This document shows positions 56,146 to 64,000 of a stretch of DNA of 64,000 bases, piece by piece. Every line of letters begins with the position of its first letter. The stretch's first letter is position 1. Source of the stretch: Oreohelix idahoensis (taxonomy: Eukaryota > Mollusca > Gastropoda > Stylommatophora > Oreohelicidae); NCBI GenBank assembly GCA_024509875.1, contig JAMPIV010012203.1, forward strand, positions 62,001 to 126,000, in the 5' to 3' direction. Both the position numbers and the translations under genes were made by a program. Below the pieces are notes generated by a model that saw only the letters and a list, made by a program, of their open reading frames with translations, was not told where the DNA came from and did no database searches.

Positions 56146-56639
56146 CTATTTGCCAAAGCAAGGTTTTAACGTTTTATCTTTGGCCTGGGCCTTTCTCATC
56201 TCTCTCGGATGAATATTGAATGTTGTTCCCTCCTCCTTTCTAGGGCTATGCCTGGTCTGGAGCGTTGCCATGATCACAGGTTTTCTAGGTTCACCCAAGA
56301 AGACATATTTCCTTCCTAACACCAGCGGGTAATTAGGATCATCGCACACTGCTGCACAAATCACTCCTTCCACATAGCGAGTCTTGACATTGATTCTGGC
56401 TAGGGAAGTGTCATGGTGGCTGTTCCTTGTAATGCCCCTTGTATCTTCACTTGTTCTGTGGTATACTGCTCAGGGTGCACCAGGGTTGCACTCACAACTG
56501 AGTCATATTTCAATCCTGAATCGTAAAGGCACATGACTTTAGTACCATTACACTTTACTTCCTCACAGATGGGGGATGTTGGAGATCTACCTGACTTACT
56601 GTCGGTTCCTTCCTGCCCTTTCCCACTGTTATCATGCAT
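56146..56639 (-). pseudogene. element D protease
   Basis: Two frames. 56,639-56,400 has VMCLYDSGLKYDSVVSATL (catalytic D-S-G) and GTATMTLP, ending at a stop. 56,373-56,146 has YPLVLGRKYVFLGEP, the closing segment, then the linker MRKAQAKDKTLKPCF toward integrase. Same family as A's protease. Confidence 0.85.
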
Positions 56640-56817
56640 GCAGCGTGATATGGAGGTACTTTCCTACCACATTCGGTTGTATGGTGGTTGCTCATTTTGC
56701 ATATTTTACACCACCTATCGCCCTGTCTATAGAGTCTTTTATCTTGTACATGAGGGTTCCTGTCTCTTGGATCAAATCTAGGCCTGCCATAACCTTGTTT
56801 GAATCTATGTGGTTGAT
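56555..56817 (-). pseudogene. element D nucleocapsid with one CCHC knuckle
   Basis: CKICKMSNHHTTEC (C-x2-C-x4-H-x4-C), preceded by a basic stretch (RPRFDPRDRNPHVQDKR). The matching end of capsid is at 58,095-58,364, across a 1.3-kb insertion. The reading resumes at the insertion border when one GTGGTTGAT copy is ignored. Confidence 0.85.
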
Positions 56818-58153
56818 GCAAACATGTTGATTGATGCAGTAATATGATTTATCGCGAATGCGTGATATGAAAGTTCGGCAAGGTGGACATCTGTGTAGCA
56901 GTGCAGACTTGTATCACAACATGTAACATACAAGAGTGTGTGTGGCATTCATCACATTGAAAGGTGCAGATGTGGAGTTGATGGAACCATATGTTGTACG
57001 TGTTATAGGTATGGAGTCACAAATATTGGTAAACAGCTGTGTACGTTTTCACCATTTATTATAGTCGCAGCAACAAGACGTAGACAAATCCATGTAAGCA
57101 TGGCACAGGAACATGGCAGATATGAAGACAGTTCACTACAATGCATGTACAGAAGTTCCAGTAAATATATGATTATCAAAGTGTTGCAGACTCCAATTTA
57201 ACTCTCATCCCACAACTAGCAGACAAAACACCGCATTACAGAACGGGTAAATAACTGTATAAATATCCAACAGTTTCATTCTGACTCTTGTTAAGTCGAC
57301 CCCAAACATGGCGGGCGACGAAAAATAGCATAGTCCATCCCTCTAATCGGACGTATCAAAGATAGGCTGTCCTTTCGAAGATAGTCTTATATAACTCCCT
57401 CGTACATCAGGCGAATTTTCACTTTCAAAGTTATAATAGCAATAACTGATAATTCATCTGGTCTTCCACTCCAGATAATTATATATTAGGCCTCTATAAA
57501 ACAGTAAACCCTGTGGATTCCTCATCTGCAGACATAAGCGTCTAAGTTCAAAGATATACTGCTAATCATGCGGGTTTTTAGAATAACATCTATTCTCATG
57601 GGTCTCTGTGGGTAAATCTAAACCTAACGGTCTAAGATGGCTCCAACGAGCATAACAAGTAGAATACTCTGCCTTTCAACCATTCGTGAGCTCTCGTCAC
57701 CGGTTGACTCAAAATATGATTTTTACAAAGGAAGTGTGAAAGTTTCGTTTTTACCTTGCTACGAATTCCTAAAACAACTTAGAAGCAACTGCCGTCTTCC
57801 TGACGAACATAAATAACACAGGGGACTTTCAATAACAGTGGAAGAGTTTCCATCCCCAGAGGCAATGCAGAGACTAAACCAGACATTTCGTCTGACAGAC
57901 CCAGTTCAACAAAAACGGCCTCCCGCCGGAAATCTTTCCCAAACTCTCTCTAGTTTGGACATGCGCTGTTCGCATTCACCTCTGACCTATGCAGTCAGCT
58001 GGTATAACCTTTTAGGCGAGTAACTACATATTTACTTTCCCTCAAAGCAAAAAATGAGTATTCGCTCTTAGATTAGGGTTCAATCGAAATATTTTCAAAC
58101 ATAACAAGTATACAGACAGACTACATTATCAGTTATGAAAACTGCACGTAACA
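56818..58153. mobile_element. 1.3-kb insertion in element D gag, possible solo LTR
   Basis: It is flanked by GTGGTTGAT at 56,809-56,817 and 58,154-58,162, which together make up one gag segment. On the minus strand it begins TGTTACGTGCAG; at the other border ACATGTTTGC. No coding sense. The TG start and lack of genes suggest a solo LTR, but a 9-bp duplication is longer than the usual 4-6 bp, so a DNA element is also possible. Confidence 0.55.
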
Positions 58154-58584
58154 GTGGTTGATCCCTATTTTCATACTCCTCTTGGTTTTGTGGGGCTCTA
58201 TTATTTTCTACTTGTTTCTTCTTAACTCCAGCTACTTCTTTCTGAGCTGCATGATATCTCTCAGCAACAGTGAGAATCTCCCCCAACCTCTCTGCACCTT
58301 GTTCCATAAGAAATTTTCTCATGTCTGGAGGCATGGACTCTCTTACCTGCTCTATCATGACCATTTATTTTAAGTCTTGGGTTTTCCCCCAGAGCAGTCC
58401 ATTTCTCCAAGTAGGTTTCTAGTCTTGCAGAGAATTGGTGGTAAGTTTCTCCAGACAGCAGCTTGGTATTTCTAAATTTCTTTCTATAAAATTCTGCATT
58501 CTTGTCATACCTACCTAACAATGCTTGCTTTAAGAGTTCATAATCTTCTTGGTCTTCCCTACTTAATTTAGAAAAAAACTTCAT
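58154..58584 (-). pseudogene. element D gag, capsid part, frameshifted
   Basis: 58,584-58,375 holds YELLKQALLGRYDKNAEFYR and TYHQFSARLETYLEKW. The next part is in another frame (58,364-58,163: MIEQVRESMPPDMRKFLMEQ, TVAERYHAAQKE). This is the SCAN-like capsid of the D/A family. Confidence 0.82.
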
Positions 58585-59257
58585 AAGAAGTTCCTCTCAG
58601 CCTTTGTGATAACTTTAGGCTCCACTTCTCTTTCTCTATGGCATAGTTAGTAGCTAGTCTCTCATACCTACTTAAAAATGATTCAATATCCTCTTCCTTC
58701 TCCACAAATGGGTCTAAGTGGAAATTCATTGCTGAATTTGAGGCACCCTGACTTGCACTAGTGTCAGAGGTATTTGGGCTACTTCCATTGCCTGTAACAT
58801 GTCCTTGAAGTTCCAGCTCTTTGAGCCTCAACTCATGTTCTCTTTGCAAACGTTTTTCCTCTGCCTCCATTTGCAATCTCTTTTCCTCTTTATCAGAATC
58901 CATTTGCAATCTCTTTTCCTCTTTATCAGCCTCTATTTGCAATCTCTTTTCCTCCATTTGCCTAGCCTCCCTATCAGATTCTACCTGTAATCTCTTAGCT
59001 TCAGATTCTAATTGTAACCTTCTAACTTCAGAATCTATTTGTAACCTTTTAGCTTCATTATCTGCTTCTAATTGTAATCTCTTTTCCTCTCTATCAGCTT
59101 TTATCTGTAATCTTCTTTCCATTTCTAACCTCTTATCTTCTCTGTCTATAAATTTATCACATTCCGTCGTGACATACTTAATCAGATCCTCCCTACTCAT
59201 GCCAAGTTCTTTTGCCGTCTGCACTGTAGCAGACCTAAATTTTGCCAAGTCTGCCAT
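58568..59257 (-). pseudogene. element D gag N-terminus with long coiled coil
   Basis: 229 codons starting MADLAKFRSATVQTAKELGM. Residues about 40-155 are a strongly repetitive charged helix of units like EEKRLQMEADKEEKRLQ, almost certainly a coiled coil. After a Ser/Thr-rich linker comes FHLDPFVEKEEDIESFLSRY, the start of capsid. The frame passes into the next one near 58,570. The plus-strand frames in this region mirror the repeats and are not genes. Confidence 0.85.
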
Positions 59258-59504
59258 TGTCCAGCAATCTTATCACTAAACAAATTATCAATAACAATAT
59301 GAGATCAACCAAAGTCATAAACAAACTAAATTAACTACACCACTGTCGGGTCATCCAGTCAGCACAATTTGGTTAAATTTAAACTCACTAGTTTATTACA
59401 GTTAGTTATTTTTTGACTTATTTATCTTATTTATTTACTTTATTACTACTTTCTCAGTGTAAGAGGACCCCAGGGTATAAAAAAATCCCGGACAGGACCC
59501 CACA
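59258..59504 (-). promoter_or_regulatory. element D leader and primer-binding site
   Basis: The minus strand has TGGGGTCCTGTCCGGGAT starting two bases from the LTR end, the expected place for tRNA priming. The rest is AT-rich and noncoding. Confidence 0.65.
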
Positions 59505-61009
59505 TGTCGCGAGAGGTTCAGATATTTTTAAAATGAAGGCTATCCTGGACAAATAGATGTATCAGAGGATACCAAGATAGTGCCAGATAAGAGACTGGTC
59601 TTAAAAGAAATACCCCTTCTCTGAAAAGAGTAAGGGTGTATCGACATCAAAGTGGGGGTCAAGCTATGTAAATCTACAGGTATGATGATAGTGTTTGGTC
59701 CTGAAGATCTATCTGCTACCTCTCCTGATCCCACAATGAGTAATGGATATATATGTTTGTGTGGCTAATTATCTAGGGGTAAATTAAATTAGTTATAGGT
59801 AATAACTATCAAACAGAACATTAACTTAATTACAATAATTAAGTAAGACTGAATGAAAGTATTTACAATTTATTGTTCCTAAACCTGTTTTCTTTTGGTT
59901 ACGAAAACTTAACTCAGGTTATAATGTATTTACAAAATGAAATAAATAATATGGAATGTTCTCCATAAAAAGGCAAAAATATGCTTTTATATTTATTTAT
60001 ATATGTAATTAAAGTTCATTCACTAACTCACAATCTTGTTATCAATGTCCCTGGCTGGTAACGTAATAGAAGTTGAATATGGACCTATGTGATTCATCAC
60101 GTTATAATGTTTAAGTCTAAAACAAGTCTGTATTCTAAGAGTTTTTCTTTGAGTCTTTAATACTTGTATTTTATTTATTCTAGTTCTTTGTATTGTTGCT
60201 GGATCATCTGTACAGTGGACCTATATGTCCACTTAACTTAATTGTAGTATGAGACACCTCCAATCCTGGCTGGGTTCGCACAGAATATGAACTCCAGGCT
60301 GGGATATGTGGCTTTCGCTCTATCAAACTGAAGAACAGTACACCACCATAGCTCCTCTCAAATGGATGTCTCATGAACTTGAAATATTACCAGGACTAAA
60401 CCCTCAGGTAACACACATAAGCTGATACTGGCTCTTAATGGGCCTTTAAGTCTGCTTTCAATACAGGCGGCAAATGTTTGACAGATTATGTTGCGCTCTT
60501 CTCAGCTTCGTGTCTAATGTTTAAAATGGTAGTGGCAAGAATCCGCCCAAGTTCAAGGCCTCTATAACGCCGTGCTCGACCAATCGAGACACAGTCAAAA
60601 ACTGGCGTTAATAATTTTCCCTGTGCTCATTTTTCAGCCCTACCGTATAATGTTATTAAGTTTAAATATTTATTATTTTACTTATTTTTGAGCCGATTTC
60701 AATTATTTAAAGCTCTAATAAAACTAGGAATTTATCTCTATCGTTCTAGCTATTAATATTTTAATTCGCCCAGTGCATTTAGATCTGTGCATACTTTAAC
60801 TAACTAAATTTGGGATTACCCTGAAGTAAAATTATCATTAAAACTGATTTTTCTCGTACAATAAAATATTATTATGAGGAAGTCTTTACACTAACCTCTT
60901 AAGTAATATCCCCACTATAACTTGAGCTATTCCATTCTGTTTACCTATCTTCAGCTATTAGGAAATAAAATATCTTTGCTCTGTTAAATACACAAAATAG
61001 CACCCCACC

Positions 61010-61033
61010 CACGCCCCCCCCCCCCCCCCCCCC
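61010..61033. repeat. C homopolymer
   Basis: About 23 consecutive C residues. The length is likely to be uncertain in the assembly. Confidence 0.85.
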
Positions 61034-61068
61034 ATGATGCAAAAAAAAGGTTTCCTTATCACTACTAG

Positions 61069-61422
61069 GGAGCCGCGCTAGCGTAGTGGTTACAACACCG
61101 CTCTGGCGACCGGGTGATACAGGATCAAACCCGGGCGACGGCATTTGAGGATTTTTCGTCGACCGGGATTTGGACTGGATGAACTCGAGACCTGGCGAGA
61201 ACATTTGAAGGAGTGTCGTCGACCAGGGACTGGCGGCTCCTGAGCCGACCCAGCTGCAATGGGTACCTCCGAAATCGGCGAGTATTTGCCTGAATGGCGA
61301 GGGACACCTGTCTCTGTACAAGAAATAAAGGGATATTCACGTAAAATCAATGTCAGGTTAGAAATAATAATAACCTGAGATTTCGCCTCGAGTATTAGCG
61401 GGCGAACGCAAAAAAAAAAAAA
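61069..61422 (+). mobile_element. tRNA-derived SINE
   Basis: The head is tRNA-like: an A-box-like TAGCGTAGTGG at 61,079-61,089 and a B-box-like GGATCAAACCC at 61,122-61,132, 33 bp further on. A body follows with a doubled GTCGTCGACC/TTCGTCGACC segment, and a poly(A) tail ends at 61,422. The target duplication ACTACTAG is at 61,061-61,068 and 61,423-61,430. It would be transcribed by RNA polymerase III and moved by a non-LTR partner. It does not encode protein. Confidence 0.88.
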
Positions 61423-61531
61423 ACTACTAGAAAAAGGAGCGATTCTATTGGTTGTTAAAATCGTACTGTTTATCTTCGATATTTTCGAGCGGTAAATTTG
61501 ACGTGTTGTTAGACAGATTTAAAATACGACA

Positions 61532-62325
61532 GACATCACACAACAGAAATGGAATTCAGTGGAATCTGACTAAACAGCTTGATGATCTGGGCCTTGCAGA
61601 TGATTTGGCTCTTCTGTCACATAACCATAATCAGTTCCAAGACATAATAAAAAATACTTGATGAGAGATCACAACAAGTGGATCTGAAAACACACAGGGA
61701 AAAGACAAAGATAATGAGAATAAATGCAGGAAATGATAACAAGGTCGAACTTCAAGAAACAACACTACAAGGATGCAGATTCGTACACATATCTTGGCAG
61801 AAATATAGTCAAAGTTGGAGGAACAGACAATGATATCAAAATAAGAAAACAAAGGCAAGAGGAGCACTGGAAAACATATGGAGATCAAGAGAAATCAAGT
61901 CCAACACGAAAAGAAAAATCTTCAACTAAAATGTCAAGTCAGTCCTTTTGTATAACTCCGAAACATGGAGAACAACAAAAACAACAACCAAAAGGCTACA
62001 TACTTTCATAAACGGGTGCTTGCGAAGAAAGGAAATATTGAAATGGTGTGACAAAGTCACAAATGTGGAACTGATGACAAGAGCCAAACAAGTGCCACCG
62101 GAACAAGAGCTGAGAAGAAGACGCTGGCGATGGATAGGACATACACTGAGGAAACCTGTTGATAACATTACAAGGTAGTCCTTGTTCTGGAATCCTCAGG
62201 AAAAGAGACTCAGAGGTAGACCGAAAAAAAACGCACGAAAAAGAGAACTAGAAACAGAAGTTAAAATGATAAGGAAAACATGGAAGACCGTGAGCGGATG
62301 GCACGTGACAGGAGGACTTGGCATG
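61532..62325 (+). pseudogene. RTE-type reverse transcriptase, right part of copy 1
   Basis: Continues the 53,190-53,446 frame: HNRNGIQWNLTKQLDDLGLA and LADDLALLSH (the catalytic DD box). Then HREKTKIMRI, SYTYLGRNIVKVGG, and the late RRRWRWIGHTLRKPVDNI. It ends with MARDRRTWH at about 62,320, where a second copy starts in its middle. There are many frame changes. Confidence 0.85.
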
Positions 62326-63305
62326 AAGGACAACTTACAGAACCGTTTGGGATAAGAATGGGAGTGCGACAGGGATGCCTCTCGTCTGCATTTCTTTTCT
62401 TACTTGCAATAGACGTGGTTATGAAAGCATAGACAACACACAACAGAAATGGATTCCAGTGGAATCTGACTAAACAGTTAGATGATCTAGATCTTTCTGA
62501 TGATTTGGCTCTTCTGTTCGACAACCATAATAAAATGCAGGACAGAATGAAAACACTTGCTGAGAGGTCACCGCAATTGGGTCTAAAAATACACAGGGAA
62601 AAGACAAAAATAATGAGAATAAGTGCAGGAAGTGATAACAGGGTTGTACTTGAAGAAACGTAACTACAAGATGTAGAATCGTATACATTTCTTGGCAGCA
62701 ACATAGACAAAGCTGGAGGGACAGACAGTGATATCAAAATCGGAATATAAAATGCAAGAGGAGCTTTCACTGCACTGGGAAATACACGGAGATCAAGAGA
62801 AATCGAACCCAACACGAAAATAAAAATCTTCAACTCAAATGTCAAGTCAGTACTATTATTTGGCTCTGAAACCCGGACTACAACAAACACAACAACCAAA
62901 AAGCTACAGACTTTCATAAATGGGTGCTTGCGTCGAATAGAAGGATTGAAATGGTATGACAATGTTATCAATGTGGAACTGATGACAAGAACCAGACAAG
63001 TGACAGTGGAACAGGAGATGAGAAGAAGACGCTGGCGATGGATAGGGCACACACTGAGGAAACCTGTTGATAGCATTACAAGGTAGTCCTTGTTCTGGAA
63101 CCCCCAGGGCAAGAGAGGCAGAGGTAGACTAAGAAGCACATGGAGAAGAGAGCTGGAAACAGATGAAAATGATGAGGAGAAAGTGGATTAAACTTGACAT
63201 GATGGCACGTGACAGGAGGACTTGGCATGTGTTTGTTGAAGGCCTACGCTCCCTGGGTGTAGCAAAGTTTGATTTTGCTGGAGAGGTTATAATGGTATCC
63301 TAAAA
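62326..63305 (+). pseudogene. RTE-type reverse transcriptase, copy 2
   Basis: Begins inside the RT palm (TEPFGIRMGVRQGCLSSAFL) and passes DLSDDLALLFDNHN (where the usual ADD is SDD), GLKIHREKTKIMRISAGSD, SYTFLGSNIDKAGG, NSNVKSVLLFGSETRTT and RRRWRWIGHTLRKPVDSI. It ends with ARDRRTWHVFVEGLRSLGVA and a stop near 63,300, so the C-terminus is complete. Stops and frameshifts are present. It is arranged head-to-tail with copy 1. Confidence 0.87.
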
Positions 63306-63698
63306 GAGTGAAATCAGTGTCTGCATTAACCGTGTGAGGTCGAGCACATGTAGGCCCCTGACTCTAAAAGATGATGATGAGATATATGCAGGGAGCCTAA
63401 CGCTACCTCCCTAGATCTCACACGGTCACTATTTTGGCTCTAGTGTCTGGTGTATGATGTACCTAGTGTCTAGGGGAGAAATGAAATGATGGTACACAAC
63501 ACGAGAACACTTTAAGTTTCTATGAGGAAGTGAATAAACCCAGTGGTTAAGTTTTTCTTTAAATAAATTTTTTTCTGTACAATTTAATCTGCCTGTCCAG
63601 TCATATCTTTTGGACAGGTCTTTGAAAATGAGGACAAGATAGTTTACAGAAAAGATCAACTAAAATTTGTGGGGACAATTTGCCCACTAACTATAAAG
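63306..63698. other. spacer, no gene seen
   Basis: Includes the 3' end of the RTE element (GATGATGATGAGATATATG near 63,370), then AT-rich DNA. Confidence 0.5.
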
Positions 63699-63700
63699 TT

Positions 63701-63782
<82 letters not shown>
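63699..63782. repeat. long (TA)n microsatellite
   Basis: About 40 TA units with one or two interruptions (ACATATA). Confidence 0.95.
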
Positions 63783-63786
<4 letters not shown>

Positions 63787-64000
63787 CATTGTCTTTCCTG
63801 TTGGAATGTTCACAGCTTACACTTTATTCATATAAGAGGGAGAGTCACTGTGTATGAGGGGCTGTAATGTCATCATGCCCCACAAACGTCCTGAGTATGA
63901 CTTGAAATACCAGTGTTATTTATACGAAAGTGTCAGATATACCCAGATGCTTAACACATCACCTGGGATTCCTTGTAGAATGATAATACAGTATGAAGTT
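63783..64000. other. window edge, no gene seen
   Basis: Short unassigned sequence to the end of the window. Confidence 0.6.

Larger units (their letters stand above)
53447..61531 (-). mobile_element. LTR element D, Gmr1-like relative, internally deleted
   Basis: LTR-like copies are at 53,447-54,843 and 59,505-60,898. The 5' one extends to 61,531, where GACAT repeats (53,442-53,446 and 61,532-61,536). The uninterrupted RTE copy at 62,420-62,450 shows the empty-site sequence. Inside are gag, nucleocapsid, protease and the first part of integrase on the minus strand; the integrase core, RT and RNase H are missing. It holds a 1.3-kb insertion in gag and a SINE. Confidence 0.85.
59505..61531 (-). 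repeat. element D 5' LTR with SINE inside
   Basis: Begins TGTCGCGAGAGG and ends ATACGACA before GACAT. 59,505-60,898 matches the 3' LTR; 60,899-61,068 and 61,431-61,531 have no counterpart there. Without the SINE it is about 1.66 kb. Confidence 0.75.

Noticed and set aside
58799..59279. Plus-strand frames with Cys-Asn-Leu-Phe-Ser repeats
   Set aside because: They mirror the repetitive coiled coil of element D gag, which is in frame on the minus strand and continues into the capsid.
61071..61145. Functional tRNA gene
   Set aside because: The A and B boxes are present, but no proper cloverleaf or anticodon arm is evident, and the sequence continues into a body with poly(A) tail and target duplication, so it is a SINE.
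62261..63139. 292-codon open frame on the minus strand, Leu/Ser-rich
   Set aside because: It is the antisense of the RTE reverse transcriptase copy 2, which carries clear RT motifs on the plus strand. The hydrophobic look comes from the complement of Lys/Arg/Glu-rich codons.

Overview
The window looks like a eukaryotic, metazoan repeat graveyard with no recognisable host gene. The evidence is several Metaviridae (Ty3/Gypsy) LTR retrotransposons, a Penelope-like element, at least five pieces of non-LTR retrotransposons, a tRNA-derived SINE, cut-and-paste type elements and AT-rich spacers with microsatellites. I read no bacterial operon, rRNA, CRISPR array or intact single-copy gene. The species cannot be named from this sequence. 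An aquatic invertebrate is a reasonable guess (Gmr1-type Gypsy plus Penelope), but it is not shown.

Left part (1-14,270). AT-rich DNA carries two decayed non-LTR pieces with RNase H. The minus-strand one (3,856-8,447) is split by two copies of the same inverted-repeat element (4,599-6,325 and 6,492-8,025), each with a 5-bp target duplication. Next comes a Gypsy element of ordinary gene order (9,067-12,249) that keeps gag, protease and integrase but has lost reverse transcriptase by an in-frame deletion. Three RTE/non-LTR scraps follow (12,250-14,160).

Centre (14,270 to about 52,400). One LTR element, here called A, is spread over about 38 kb because other elements jumped into it. A Penelope-like element sits in its 3' LTR (14,980-19,570). 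LTR element B (22,751-43,346, target duplication CTAGT) sits in its integrase. LTR element C (32,171-42,907, target duplication CCCTG) sits in B's 5' LTR. A TTAA-flanked inverted-repeat element (38,881-40,858) sits in C's leader. A full-length non-LTR element (46,097-50,784, target duplication TCGCCTAT) sits in A's 5' LTR. All LTR elements here are on the minus strand. A, B and C place integrase before reverse transcriptase, the gene order known from Gmr1-like Gypsy elements. A looks chimeric: its gag, protease and integrase resemble element D, while its reverse transcriptase and 3' end closely resemble B.

Right part (about 52,400-64,000). A plus-strand RTE-type element (53,190-53,446 and 61,532-63,305) is interrupted by LTR element D (53,447-61,531, target duplication GACAT). 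D keeps gag, nucleocapsid, protease and the start of integrase but has lost the rest of pol. D itself carries a 1.3-kb insertion in gag and a tRNA-derived SINE in its 5' LTR. The window ends in AT-rich DNA with a long TA microsatellite.

Few of the genes can work as they stand. Most reading frames carry one-base frameshifts or stops, although the LTR pairs of B and C are nearly identical. The genes cooperate only in the sense of retrotransposon life cycles: gag particle, protease, integrase, reverse transcriptase/RNase H.
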